Shown: one piece after another, positions 1 to 12,729 of the stretch
Layout of the letters: each line of letters starts with the position of its first letter
Numbering within the stretch: position 1 is the stretch's first letter
Source of the DNA: Gymnorhina tibicen
Lineage: Eukaryota > Chordata > Aves > Passeriformes > Artamidae
Direction: 5' to 3'
Length of the DNA stretch: 64,000 bases
Assembly (NCBI GenBank): GCA_013399875.1
Contig: VXAZ01001668.1
Location: 1,837,603-1,901,602 of the forward strand
Position numbers and translations under genes: made by a program
Notes under the pieces: model-generated
Database searches by the model: none
What the model was told of the DNA's origin: nothing
Seen by the model: the letters and a program-made list of their open reading frames with translations, nothing else

Positions 1-1495
1 CGGGGCCGGGGCGCGGCGAGGGGCTGCGGGCGCCTCCCGGGGCGCTGCCCCTGCCCCGCGGTCCGTCTGTCCGTGAGGGAGGGGGGGTCGCGCTGTTCGT
101 TCGTTTGGGAAGGGACGCAGAGGGAGAGCGGTCGGGGCGAGGGGTCGGCCGGGCTCCCTTCGGTCGGCTTTAGCCAATGCCGAGCGAGGGAGAGGGATTT
201 CTGAGAGAGGAGGATGGAGCTGCCAGGTGATGCCCGTTTGGGGTGTTTTTTTTGTGTCTCCCAGATTGAGTGATTTCTAAGCACAAAGGTTTTGGGGCCC
301 CACCTGTGGCCCCCGTTTACCCCCACACTCGCTGCACTACAGCCCCCGGTTACCGACCGAGCCCTTTACACCAGTCAGGAAATCCTCCAGCAACTTTTCT
401 TTTTCACGGTAAATCGTGAATGTGAGAAGGGCCGAAAAGGACTGAACATACAGTCACGAATAGGAGAGACAGAAACCAGTGGCTGCAGAAATTTTGAATA
501 AAATTGTCTCTTCCTTCGAGATAACACAACGCCCCCCTCCTTTTTTTCACTTTCTTCCTTTTTTTTTTTTAATTTGAATTTCCCACGGGCCAGTCCCGCG
601 GAGCTTATCTGCAAAAACAAGTCTGCAGATAAATGATGGAACTCGCAAATCTATTTGTATCTAGATCTGTTGCGATCATAATTTTAATTTTTATTGCTCT
701 ATTTGATTTTTCCAAATAATTTCAGTGTTCATCTAAACACAAAAAAAACCCTGTAGCCTTCCTTCCTCCTAAAATAACCCTCTCGTATATCACTCACACT
801 TCATTTAAAACGAACGTAAAATATAAAAAAGCGTATCTTTTATTGTTATTTTTGTACTTTAAAACACATCTATGTAACAATCTTCTTTTTTTTTTTTTCA
901 TAAGTCTTACTGCTATTTTCTCCACAAACATATGTATTTCACCTTCTAGTATTCTGGATCGAATATTTTCTGTTCAATTTCGGTACTTGAATTTGCCACA
1001 AAAGGGATGCTGTACTTCGGTAGTTCTTTGGGGAAAAAAAATTATTTACTTTAATTTTAAGTTTCTTTTCTTTCTTTGAACTTTTAACACATGGCGTTTA
1101 CAAACTGTATAAATACGTGCCACCAAACTGTAACCAAAAAAGAAAAAAAAAATACAAAAAAGTGGAATGGTTGCTGTAGAATATAGAATTAACTATAGAC
1201 CAGAACTGGACAGAAGGAGCTGGATGGAAAGAAAATAGTAATTTTATTGTAAATTATTTACGTCTGAAGTTTCTAGGCAACTAGTCAAAAAAATAATGAA
1301 TGAATCGAGCGCTGAGCCCTTGCTACTAACTTTTGTTCTGAATGTTTTGGATATTTGGATGTTTTGTATTTATGTGGTGAGAGTGAAATATATTATATCT
1401 ATATGATGACGGAATTAGGTGTATTTTCGTCTTATATTTGTAGCACCCAAATTGCCTTCATTTAATACGTGCACTGCAAAAAAAAAAAAAAAAAG
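1..1495 (+). other. GC-rich to AT-rich segment, candidate VAX1 3' untranslated region
   Basis: The first 230 bases are very GC- and CpG-rich, then composition falls to strongly AT-rich up to a genomic A-run at about 1479-1494. The only frames open at the left edge give low-complexity Arg/Gly/Pro translations that stop by about 200, and I recognise no protein in them. A canonical AATAAA lies at 497-502. In mammals VAX1 lies immediately upstream of SHTN1 in the same orientation, so this would be where the VAX1 transcript ends. The assignment is synteny-based inference. An unrelated CpG island or an upstream SHTN1 promoter is also possible. Confidence 0.3.
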
Positions 1496-4400
1496 CAACA
1501 AAACCCTATCCCTACATAACCTTCCCGATTTTTTCTTTTTTTATTAAATTTAATTTTTCGTTTTGAGCGGGGGGCTGTGAGGTCCACTTCGTACAGGGTG
1601 ATTTCCCTCCTGGGGCAGTTTGGGACACTCCCAGTCCCGTGCTCGGCTCGGACCCAGCCCTTGTAGCGCTGCCTGGGCCCGCGGGCCTGATCCCCGCCCG
1701 TGTCCGTGTCCGTGTCCATGTCCGTGTCCGTGTCCGTGGCGGTGCCAGTGCCCTGGAGGTGCCCAGCCTGCCAGGTGCCACCCAGGTCTCTGCCACCCCG
1801 TGTAGAGCACTGCTCACCTCCGAACCTCTCCTGCCTGTGGCAGGTGCCGGGCCTGGCAGGCATTTATGGATGCACATACGTGTGTGTGTGTGACAACATA
1901 TAGATATAGGCATATCTAAATACACACGCACTGCTTGTGTGCACAAATACGGATATTTATAGGTGGTTTCTAAACAGCTCTTGCTTTCATTCTGATTGGC
2001 AGCCCAGCTTTGAGGGTCTTTGCTGGGCAGCCAGTGCGGGGCAGAACCTCTGGTTTCCAGGAGCCCCCTCAATGCCCTGGCTCCCCAGGCCAAGCCACCC
2101 GTGGCACTACAGCACCTGCTCTCCCCACGCCTTTGCCCTGGCCACGGGTCCGCGGTGTGGCCTCCACTGGGCTTTGCCATGAGCCTGTCCCAGGCAGGGC
2201 AGATGCACTGCTCCAGATTAGGAGGGAAGGATGCAGTGGCTATGCTGATTTGGTTGGTTTTTTTACAAATTGTGTAGAAATGGTCTGGGGAAGGGGCACT
2301 GGGATGAAGAAGGGGATCACAGGTGACATTTGAAGAGGTGACATTGAAACTGCTGGTCAAGACTGGAAAACTTCAAGGGGAGTGAAGGGAAAAGCACTGT
2401 TAAAAAGAAAAGAGCTGAATGTGATAAAACAGATCTGCCAGGGAGAGCTGGAGGGAGAGGATAGTTTTTGGTTTCTGCCTTGCCTGACTGGACTGCACAG
2501 CATCACCCGCAGCCCTGGACAAAGAGGGGAGCCCTGGCCTGGGCTGTCTTTGCCAAGGAGGGAATTATCACCACTCAAACCCTCCCTGGGCTCCCCTGCC
2601 AAGCACGGGGCTGAGCTCTGTGATGAATTTGTCCTGTCCTGCAGGACCTTCCTGCAGTTGAGATAGGGCCATTTCAGTGCCCAAATTTGCTGCTGCATCG
2701 TGAGCCGTGGGAACAACAACACAAATGTGTTCTGCTGGAGCTGTCTCAGATGCCCTCATCTAAAAAGAGGATTTCCTTGCTGCTTTATTTAACCAGAGAT
2801 TGCAGGAATGTTCCTGTCCCCTCACACAGGTGCCATGAGGCCCTTTTTCCCTGGTCGCTGGCCTGATCTGCAGTCTCAGGGTTGGAGCTGTGGTCAGTGT
2901 AAGCTCTTTGCTCCTCTTGTAAGGCAGTTCAAGCCAGCATCAGGCTAAACTGCTGACATGATAGCAGAAGTCTTTATTTTACAGCTTTGCAGCCCTCAAT
3001 ATACATGTGAAGAGCTAGACATTTTTATTCTTATTACTATTGTTATTAACTATTTCTGAATATTTAAAAGAAAAATAAAGGGATGTAGCCTGAAGTGTGA
3101 AGGAGTCTCGTCTAAGCATTCAAGTAAAATAAATACTTCAGGAAATTTTCCTTTATTTTTGTCCTTGTCTCCTTCAAATTCCACCTATCCCACACTTGTA
3201 TCGGAGGCTGCTTCTGGGCTGGGGTCAGAGCAAAAGCCAGAGGCTCTCCAGTTGCATGCAGGGCTATCTCAGTCCTGTTTCAGTCTCTGCTTGTGACTCA
3301 GGCCAAAATCTTGGAGTTCCACAGGGAGGGAGGAAATTTTTTGTTTCCTTTGAAATTTTCAGCATCTCAAAGACGTGGGTTTCCTGAGAGCCGAAACACC
3401 CTGCTTTCTACAAAACAGACTAAAATATGTTCACCTGCATTTTTGTAACAAAGGAGGGAATAGCACCTGTGTCATTGCATGGGACAAGTTAAAAATCGTT
3501 CATACACACATCAACATACACAGTGAGTCTGAATATAAAAGCTGGTATGGTTTTTGTTTGTTTGCTTTGGTGCTTTGTTTTTTTTCCAACTACGCCAAAG
3601 CTGCTCTGAAGCTGTGTGCTGCCCAGAGACACTGCTTGCTTGTTTTCACTGAAATGCTGAGTTTCATCCTACTGGAGCAAAGAACACAAACCACCTTCCT
3701 GAAGCTATTTGCTACTGAAAGGTTTTGCTGCCTTTCATGCTGTATTTTCATTCGTGGCCGTCACTGGGGCATTAGAGCTCAAACAGAGAAATATTTGGCT
3801 TATGCAGAGGGAGCATTTGTGAGTGTGAGGGGCAGGAATATTTAGTAGGAAAGCGAATAAACCAAGTATAAATCTATATCTGGCATGAATTTTTAAAGGA
3901 AATCACAAAAGGATTTCTGTGGCAGGCAGACTTCCCCAAACTTTCCCTTAGCAGCAGCTACACGTAGGGCTTAGGATGAGCAAGGATTTAAAAAGATGGA
4001 CTGCAGCATGGGTTATTTAAATTTGTTCATCTGAACTCAAGGAATATTTTCACAGGTACATGGACAGTATCTCTCTTCCTGTGGCTCCCAGGAAGGCAAA
4101 ACTCCCAGGATCAGCTCCAGAGCACCCAGGGAAAACACAACACAATGTTAGCCAGGTACACACAGGGAAAAGAGGAATCCGTCTCTTTAGAGGATTTTTT
4201 CAAAAGCATTTGCCCACCCACTTAACGTAGACCCTGCTTTATTTGCTGCTCCTCCATTCCCTCACGCCAGGGGCTAGTGCAGCCTCTGACCACTTTATCT
4301 CCATTTGCAATCCTGTCATCAGCCCAAGATACATGACCTTGTGACATGTAAAAAAGCACACGAGGTCCCTGATTAACTTTAGAGTATTTAATTCTTTTAA

Positions 4401-5399
4401 GGAAAGAAAAAACACTTCCAAAGAATAACTCTTGAACAGAATCGAGTCACAGTCACCAGCAAGTGTTTAACAAAATTACCAGGGAAGCTAACATGAAATC
4501 AATTGATGTGATGCTCTCTGTGCAATAGTCACAATACAAACTGTGACCCCAGACCACCTCTGTGGCCAAAGTAATGGCTGGCAGGGGCTGACATGAAACA
4601 TTTCTGACTCAGGTGTGAGAAGTCTTTAACAAGCAGTTTATTCCCCATCTTTCTGTTTCTAATAATTGCTGAGCAACTTAAGCACAGTATTTATTTACTA
4701 ACTTTCTGTATGTAAGTTGTTAGTGTTCATGCTATTCTTCATCTCTGTGTAAGTGAATGATTCTGGTTTGACTGTTAAGTCTGAAACTCTTCTAGTGGAG
4801 TGAATTCCACAGTGAATCACATACAGAACAAAAAATATTATATTTTGTATACAAATTTTCTACTTTTTGTTAACATGAATAGTCCCAAGTTCTGTCATTA
4901 GAAGTAGCAAAACAGATGTTCCCACCTTCTGCAACCACATCCTTTTTAATTCTTTTACCATGTTGCCTTTTCTTTGTCTCCTTTCTACGTGAGCAATCAA
5001 AATAATTTTAACTTATTTTCATACACAGTTCTTGCAGACTGTACTTAACACAACTGTTTGCCAAGAGGTGCTGCCTTTTTTTTTCTTATTCTCCCTGTGA
5101 AAAAAGTAAAGTAATAAATTCCCAGAGCTTTTTTTTTTCTTCAACTGTCTGCAGCCCATTCTTCTGTTTGATCTCCCTGCTGTGAGCAAGAATGAAAACA
5201 TCACACCAGTAAGGATTTGCCCAGAACACAAATCTTTACTTGGCACTTGGTGTCATTGCCAATCCAAGGAAACTGCATCACAGGCCTCATCTGATGAGAT
5301 GCCACAGCCTGGGCAAATGAAATAGGTTTTTTATGTTTCAGCTGAAGTAGAAAACCAAGGAACCAGATGAGGGCAAATAAAACAGCTCAATCCACACAA
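1496..5399. other. Intergenic DNA, no gene recognised
   Basis: A GC-rich part (about 1565-2200) carries the hexamer repeat noted separately and a short TG run at about 1879-1892. The rest is unremarkable AT-rich sequence with scattered homopolymers. Open frames here, including a 282-codon minus-strand one over 1512-2360, have no recognisable domain and a low-complexity core created by the hexamer repeat, so I do not call a gene. Confidence 0.6.
1699..1740. repeat. Hexanucleotide tandem repeat (CGTGTC)n
   Basis: Seven consecutive six-base units read CGTGTC, CGTGTC, CGTGTC, CATGTC, CGTGTC, CGTGTC, CGTGGC. It creates the Thr/Asp- and Val/Ser-type low-complexity translations seen in several frames. 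It is CpG-rich and therefore potentially methylated and length-variable. Confidence 0.9.
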
Positions 5400-6562
5400 G
5401 GCAGGTCCACAAAGTTTGTCACAGAACCAGGTACATCTAACTGGTAGAAACCTCTTCTTACAGCTCTCACAAATGAGTGGTTTGGGTGCTCCAAGGTATG
5501 GGCAAAGGCAGGGTTTAATACGAATTTGTGGAAATGCAATTTGACAGAGTTCGATGGCAAGGTTCACTCTACTATTTACTACACAGGTTAAAGCATAAAA
5601 AGGAAGATCGAATTAGAAGCAATTTGAAATGGTTTATATGGAACCTGGGAATGCAAAAGCAGGTAAAAGTATAAAGGATACGGATACAAAGATTAGGGTG
5701 CAAAAGAGTTTAGCAGCACTTAATAACTGAATTCTTTAACGTTTACAAAGTGATTCAGTAGGGCTCACTACAATTGTAACAATGACTTAACCACAGATTT
5801 GAGGTAGTAACATTCATAGCATAATCAATTCACGGGCACACAGGTAAAATGATGTGTACATCTATTTCTATGGGTGTAAAGGTACCTATCAAAAATTCCC
5901 CTCAGGTTCAGTGAAATACTCACATCAAATCCCTTTGCATTTCCCAACAGGCAAGGGTTTCACTTTGAGGAATGTAGAGATGTGGGGGGGAGGGGGGAAT
6001 CAGCCTCAGCCTTATTGTCAGAGGCAGTTCTTTGAGTATCACATGCTTGAGGGCTTGGGAGCTCTGAGAGGTGCCCGAGTCCAGCACAGGGAGGTGCTGG
6101 TGCAGCTGCTGCAGTCCAGGAGAACTCAAAGGGTCTCACTTGGGACGACTGTTTATAGGGTCACAACATGATTGACCTTGGCAATCAGTAAGTTTGCCTC
6201 GTGACCATAACCCAAGTCAATAATTACTGGGCCTTTTTTTGTAGTTTCCCAGAGTGCTGTAACAATGGTACTGTTCCATCCACGCTGCAACTTACAATGG
6301 TGCCACTCCACTCAGGCTACAATTCAGGTAAGTGGTTTACCAAGGTTACAAAGGATAATTGCTCATCCTTTGTTTCACACTTTGGGAAGCCGATGTTTCT
6401 GGTACTTTCCATGCAAGAGCTCCTGGTACAACCAGGGTGCCTTATGGGCTGGACTAGTACGGTCAAGGGACACTTCACTACTCAGCTGGTTCCATCAAGG
6501 CTTATCAGGAGCTTCTGAGATCACGGAGCAGGCGCAAGGATGAGGAGGGAGGAGTCAACACA
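5400..6562 (-). mobile_element. Probable avian endogenous retroviral LTR (solo), minus strand
   Basis: Read on the minus strand, the segment has the layout of a retroviral LTR. A U3-like part (6562 down to about 6160) leads to a TATA box (minus-strand TATAAAC at 6157-6151). A GC-richer transcribed leader follows, rich in CTG/CAG trinucleotides, then a long AT-rich U5-like part with a possible ATTAAA signal near 5518-5513. The right end can be placed at 6562 (TGTG on the minus strand). A 5-bp ACAAT occurs right after it (6563-6567) and again at 5770-5774 next to a TG, which would give a 788-bp LTR at 5775-6562. The possible poly(A) signal further left argues for a longer element, so the left border is uncertain. 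The leader resembles long avian LTRs as I remember them. No gag, pol or env frames are visible beside it, so a solo LTR is likeliest. Confidence 0.45.
6151..6157 (-). promoter_or_regulatory. TATA box of the putative LTR
   Basis: The minus strand reads CCCTATAAACAG here, about 400 bases inside the proposed LTR start, a normal place for an LTR promoter. Transcription would run leftward, away from SHTN1. Whether it is still active cannot be told from sequence. Confidence 0.35.
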
Positions 6563-6567
6563 ACAAT

Positions 6568-9234
6568 CCGGAAGGTGCATGGAAAATAGTCTGAGTGTGA
6601 TGGAAAACCGAAGGGAAACAGGTTTTCCAATTTTGTCCCAAAAAGAAAAGAAAATGAGTGCCAACATGAATTTGATCATTTCCTACCGTCGGTATCCTTT
6701 ACATATTAGAAGATTTTCTATTAGTCTAGTGGCACAGAGATCAACCCAGCAAAAAATTTGCAAGGAAAGCCTCGTGGAGTTCTTGTTCTTCTAAATTCCC
6801 TTCCACAATTTTGTTTCTCTTATTTGGTGGACAAGTAGAAAGAAAGTCATGCTTGCAAGTATCAAGTTGGCACATCAGGAGCTGTGGCTCCAGGGATTCA
6901 GATTGGATATTGGGAAGAAAGACAGCCAGGACACAAAAGAGAAAAAAAGCTTACTGAGGTCACACCTGGTTACAAAAATGCTGTTAGAGAGAGAAGCAAG
7001 TGAAGGACAGCCTGATGTGTGTACAGAAGCATGGAAGGATGTCCTCATGGCTTAGCCCCTTGTCTGAAATTAAGAGGACAAGTTCTCATTTTTGCCAGAA
7101 TTTATGTCTGATTCTAAGATCATTGCTGGTCATTGGTCAGTGAGTTTCTATCTGCTCTTCCTCTGAAATGGGAATTTTCATGCTCATCTAAACCTATTCA
7201 GAAGGAGGTGTGAGTGTATACTTGTACTTAAATGAAGCTGAGACAAAATTGTGGTCAAAAATTTAACAGCCACCTTAGTTGACTCCAATCCAATGTTTGC
7301 AGTTATTACCTCTTGTTAGTCCTGATCTTTCCTCCTTTCTCTGTTTTCTTGCCTGGTCTCTAATTTAAACCTCTAAAATGTGCCTATCACTAGATGGTCA
7401 TAATCTCCTTGAGACCTCTAAACAATTTCATAAACCAAATCCTAAATGGAAATTAGAAACAGGCAGGAGAATAAAGTGTCTGTTGCCATAAAGAGCTAAG
7501 GAGGGATAAATAGGCAATCCAAGGCATCCTGAGTGCATGCTCCAAGATAATCTCTGTATTTCTCTGGACACAGCATTGTGAACATCCTCAAGATCAGCTG
7601 ATTACTGAGATAAATTAGCAAATAAGAGCCCATTGCATCAGGTGTTGAGGAGGACTTTAATTGTGCTCAGGCTCCAAATAGGAAACTTTATACCATGTCA
7701 CAGCTGTTAAAACAACAGAGCCTTATGGAAACAGTCTTGGATTACTGGCCCCATGGAGTGAAACATTTTTAATGAAAGGGATTATGCTTATTATTTCTTA
7801 GTGCATTGTGTTTTCTTAGATATTTTTACTGCCATTATTATTATTTACCAAGTTAATTGATACATACACATACTTAACCATGTTTGCATGCATATTTAAT
7901 ACTTTCTTCCATCGGTGTAGTTTGAATGCGGTCATAGGGAAAAAACCATGAGGTACATTAATTAGTTGCCCTTTGTTAAGACTGATATCCTAAGAAATTT
8001 AGTGAGCTTGCTTCTCACCCACTTGCCAAGTGTCCCACTGCCTTTACCTGATGAAATTAGATCCTTCGTCATGCAGAGTTTAAATGGTGTTTTGTGAGAA
8101 GATGATCACCATAGAGTGACTGCCTTCAGCCTTAGAATAGGCCATTTGGGTTCAGAATAAATTTTGTCTTTTATCAGAAGAGCTAAGTGGGGAAAAATCC
8201 AGAGGAATTGATTTAAGCCTTTAAACACGGAGTTCGTCTGTTGCAAAGGGAAAGCACCAGACTTGTAAGTTGCATTTCCAGTTCATCTGTTAGTCTGTAT
8301 CTCATTACAAATTTGAGCTCCTGAAATTTTTAAGTAGAACTGTGGCAATCTGACTTAGTGCCAAAGCTGCTCAGCCTTGTACTGTGCACACAAGCAAGGG
8401 CCAAATTTTATGTATAAAAGAAGAAATGGCCATCTAATCAGGTGGTAGAAACTTTTCCATGGCACATCTCAAGTTTCTTAGAGGTATGCTCAATGCTGAG
8501 AACAAATACGTGAAAGTTATTTCGGCAGACTGGATAAAAGGGTGAAAGATGAAAAATCAGTGAATGTAGTATTTATTATGAAACAGAATGATAAAAAAGG
8601 AACCAAGTAAAAAGACATATTTTCACTCTGATGGAAGATGTTCAAATCCAGCTGCTCAGAATGTCTATGGAAATCTGTCCCTGCAAATAGGGGGTTTGAG
8701 CATGTATTTAGCTTCTGTGGGCTCTGTGGGCCAGTGAGTACTGTTTCTGTGACGGGATGGTGTTACTGTCTCAAAAGTCCTTCATGAGCCAAACCTTGCA
8801 TGCATCGGGATATAATTAGCATGAAACATAATGTGTGAGCTTTATCTCTGTCTTTTTATCCACAGCTAAGACTATTTTTCTAATGTTCTAGCTAAACTTC
8901 TGCACTTTGTTGTCGGACAATCAGACATGTGAATCAAAGTGGAAAAATAAAATGCAACACTCCAGAGCACCAGCTCAGCTAAAGAGGCCTCAAGGCATAA
9001 CAATTTCAGCCAAATGGTCTTTTTCTGCAAGAGTGTCCTAAGCACCAGTGATGCTACAAAAACGAATTAATAGCAATATCAGTATGATTCCTAGGATACC
9101 TTTATGTGTAACTGCTGAATTTCAGAGAGGAACCTGCTCCCGATGTACGCCCAGTCGTGCCAGGTGGGCTGGCGTGGGACCTCACCTTGTCTCCACAAGG
9201 CGCCTGATGGAGGCAGAGCCTTTTCTTCAGGCAG
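6568..9234. other. Intergenic DNA, nothing recognised
   Basis: This is AT-rich single-copy-looking sequence. I see no exon-like open frame with good splice borders, no RNA gene and no clear repeat. Short open frames at 6540-6794 and 6849-7055 have no recognisable features. Confidence 0.5.
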
Positions 9235-9470
9235 GGTCGAGAGCTGGGTCTTCCCCCGCGGGCGGCGGAGCGCGGCCGGGCCGGGTGGCGGGTCCCGGGG
9301 CCGCTCAGCACCGCGGACAGCGGCGGCCCCACCGCGGGGGCTCCGCGGGGCTGGGGATGGAGAACCTGCCGCGGGGCTCCGGGAACGGGCTGCGGGACCC
9401 GAAGGGAATCGCTCCTCGCCCTTGCAGAGCAGGTCCGGCCTTTTTCCGGCCCCGACACTGGCATAGGAAG
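9235..9470. promoter_or_regulatory. Isolated CpG island in the intergenic desert
   Basis: This short block of about 235 bases has very high GC and dense CpG dinucleotides and stands out sharply from AT-rich flanks on both sides. CpG islands in birds usually mark promoters. A consensus splice donor (ATG followed by GTAAGG) lies just downstream, with the intron starting at 9519, so a plus-strand first exon ending at 9518 is conceivable. Long frames through the island on both strands are Arg/Pro/Gly-rich and typical of untranslated CpG-island sequence. Candidates are a non-coding RNA promoter or an upstream alternative SHTN1 promoter. Neither is proven. Confidence 0.45.
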
Positions 9471-12426
9471 GAGTTTGACCGAAAAGATCTGAACGTCTCA
9501 CAAAATGCGTCTGTAATGGTAAGGCAGATCTTGATAAAATGAGAGGTCAGGGATGAGGTGCTATGTCATGAATCCCTTTAAACAGGAAAGAGAATTCAGG
9601 AAAGGCAAAACTGTTCCAACTGAAGGACTTGGTTGCTGCAACTCCCTTTTGATACCACAGCGCACATCTTCATTTGGCGGATTTGCCTGCTCGGCTCAGC
9701 CCTGTAACTCTAACCACAGAGCCATTTCTTCCTGTAGCTTTGTATGCTGGGCGTGGTGGCACACAGTAGGAAATATCCCTGTGGACAGTTGGGGTCAGCT
9801 GTCCCAGCTGTCCCCCAGCCAACTCACTGGTGGGGTGGGGTGAGGAGCAGGAAAGGCCTTGACTCTGTGCAAGCACCGCTCAGCAGTAAAAAAACCATCC
9901 CTGAATTACAAACACTGTTTTCATCACACATCTGAAACACAGTCCCACAGCAGCTGCTGTGAAGAAAATTTAGTCTACCACACTCAAAACCAGCACACCA
10001 TGTTTCTTAACCTCCCTATAATCCAGATGTACGTGAAACACAATTTTGTCTTGTCACAGTTAACTGGAGCAAGATCATTTCCTTGACATCACTTAAAAGA
10101 TATTTCTAAGATCTGTAGGTGATCAGGGCCCTTACTTAAAAGCATTAAATGCTCTTTCCAGAACTATGGTTGCATGTCTGGGAAACTTCTATGAGAAAGT
10201 ACAACATTACAACAAATTCAATGGGGCCAGAATGTGCAGACTTTGGTTCGTCATCAGAGAGTTCCAATTCTACCACTTTGTTGATTTGCTTTCCCTTTCT
10301 GTTCTGCCCCCACTCTTATTTAGTTTATGCTGTAAGATTTGCAGGTAGAAATTCTCCTCTGCTATGCATTTGCATAATTAGACCAGTCAATAAGCACTTC
10401 TTTCATATGACTAAAAATAATAAATAGCTTTTCAATCCTTAAGAGTATAGTAAACAGTGAAAAATAAAGCCACATGTTTAAACCCTTTAAAGAACAGTAA
10501 TGCTAGTTTGTATTAAACTCAAGATAAATGATAATTTTCTACCTGATCATTTGTTTTCACAGTTTAGAGGGCAGATACACCCCTTTCTAGATGCATGTGG
10601 GTACATTAGCACTATAAAATACTTCTGCTAATATCTGTGGGACTATTTAATATAAAAAAAGATTTCCAGAGTTTACCTGTCTTAGAGATTCAAAGAAGTT
10701 TAACATGTGGCTGTATGTAAACACATGTATGCTTCTGCTAAAACAATCCTCAGAACAGCCTGTACTCCATAGGTAATTGGTGTGGATATGCAGATATCAC
10801 AGAAAAAAATTCAGTGGCAGAGAATATTTTGCAGTGCCCATTTGTGCGGGCTAAAGCAGTGAGTATCCCAACAGCAGAGCAAATCCAGGAACAAATCTGA
10901 ATCTTTTTTGCCTTGTAACTCTGAACTTTACTGCGTAAGATTTAAAAGAAGAGAGTAATCTAAACATCTAAATCAGGGTTTTTTTCACATTTTCATAAAG
11001 AACTATCAGGTGCTTCATTACAAGTTCTTGATGTGTAAAAATCAAGAGATCTTAAGTACCAGAAAAAGAAGAAAAAACAATTCAACTTACGTAAAATAAA
11101 TATATCTGCATCAGAATAACAGGACAAGGGACTTCCAAACTTTCAAGGTGTGCTTTGGTGGGTGGTGGCATTGTGGGGATTACCCAGGTGTGTAGGGGTT
11201 AATATTGAGTCTATTAACTCTTGGTAGCGTGGGATGGGAGACGAACCAAAAATATGTCTTGCAACAATGCTAGTAGGCAACATCTTCAGTCTTGATTAAT
11301 TCAAGAGTTAATCTCCTGGAGAACTCCTGCAGTAAGTTCCTAGAACTGGTGAGTTTAGCACCACAAAAGAGTGCAGGACTTGAATTTGGCTCTTTCCATA
11401 GCTAGAACTGCATATGATCTCATTATTATAATGAATATAATGCTACTTGGCCTATGCTGCTGTGTAAGAAATATTCAGCTCATGTACATAGCATCCTTTG
11501 AGAGAGGGAAAGAGGGAATGGCACAGGCAGCACCACGTTTTGATGGATTATCTTGCAAATAAGCATGTTAAAAGGCATCAACAGTAGTATTTTCTAAAAT
11601 TACAGGGAAAGAAGAGATGTCCTTAACTGGAAGGAAGTAACTTACCAGTGTTACATGACCAGCTGTTTTTTATGGGAAGAGTAACACTTTAAAAAGGGAA
11701 GTTTGAAAATCTCTCAGTGGAGAACTTCTGCCCTGTGTCACAGAGATGCATTGGAGAAGGCTGGAGAGAAAGCAAAGCATTTTGAAGCCTTCAGGTACAA
11801 GACACCATTTAGCCAGTACTTAGTACTGGAGCGTGATCCCACAGCCCCATTTACCACAAATTCTTGCTGACTGTATTTGGCAGCATAGGGCCTTTGGGGT
11901 CAGGGTGCTCACTTTACAGTTTTGCCCTTAGAGTCTCAGAAGTAAGGAAGCATTTCAAACCTTGAGCTTCAGAAAGAATTTAAGAAATGCACAAGAGAGC
12001 CAACTTTTAAATGAACTGGAAAGATTTTATGAGGACAGAAGATCAACAAGTGACCAGGACTCCAACTGTGAAAGAAAATGTGAGAAACAAGCACCTCTTC
12101 TAGTGTGAAATTGGTCTAATTCTTGGGGCCATTAGAGTGGCAGTATCAAACAACTGGCCAATATCGTGTACACTCTCTGCCATCCACATGGCATCAACCC
12201 CATTACCACACTCTGTGAGGCAGTCAAACTTGCCACAGGTTTGTTTAACCCCTTATTTCAAAGTGGAGATGGAGATTTTTTTCCCCCTCACCCACGGCTG
12301 AATGTGTCCTTCTTAATGCACCTGGAAGCCAGCCTTAGCATGCACCTCAGTGCTGCACACAAGCAGTTGCAGAAAAAACCTCATCCAGCCAGGAGCCCAA
12401 GGAACTGGCATTGCAGATGCATCTGA
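9471..12426. other. Intergenic DNA, nothing recognised
   Basis: AT-rich sequence without recognisable coding exons or repeats. A short open frame at 11371-11562 has a hydrophobic middle but no similarity I can name and no supporting splice or promoter context. Confidence 0.5.
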
Positions 12427-12729
12427 TCTCAAAGGAGGTTTAAAAGAGAGGTGGGGACAGAATTTTTCGTGGTGCTGGTAGAGATACAGCAAGCGGTAAT
12501 TATTTTAAATACACTGAATAAAGTTTTTAAAATGAGGGTGGTCAAACAGTGGCACAGGTTGCCCACGGAGATGGTGGATGCCCTATCCCTGGAAACATTC
12601 AAGGCCAGATTGAATGAGGCTTTGAGCAATGTGGTCTAATGGAAAGTGTTCCTGCTTATTGCAGTGGGGTTGGACTCGATGGCCTTTAAAGAGCCCTTCC
12701 AGCCCAAACCAGTCTGTGTTCTATGATTG
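12427..12729 (+). mobile_element. CR1 LINE 3' fragment
   Basis: This is the 3' end of a chicken-repeat-1 retrotransposon in sense orientation. At about 12535-12639 it encodes the conserved end of ORF2, with motifs QWHRLP, LETFKARL and ALSNVV before a stop. A 3' untranslated part follows with TTGGACTCGATGGCC and a closing TTCTATGATT, the degenerate form of the 8-bp CR1 tail. The part left of 12535 is diverged, so the 5' limit is approximate. The element is 5'-truncated, as nearly all CR1 copies are, and cannot move. Confidence 0.88.

Noticed and set aside
497..502. AATAAA as the definite VAX1 polyadenylation site
   Set aside because: A hexamer alone occurs often in AT-rich DNA. Without transcript evidence the gene assignment itself is uncertain.
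1512..2360. 282-codon minus-strand open frame
   Set aside because: The core is produced by the CGTGTC repeat and GC-rich DNA. There is no domain, promoter or splice context.
5331..5567. Cys-rich minus-strand frame as a zinc-finger or retroviral nucleocapsid protein
   Set aside because: The cysteine spacing does not fit a CCHC knuckle or C2H2 finger, and the frame lies in U5-like or flanking sequence of the putative LTR.
11213..11312. 11-bp perfect inverted repeat ATTAACTCTTG/CAAGAGTTAAT
   Set aside because: The arms are 78 bases apart. With spacers up to about 100 bases, one or so such pairs is expected by chance in 64 kb, and no flanking symmetry supports an element.
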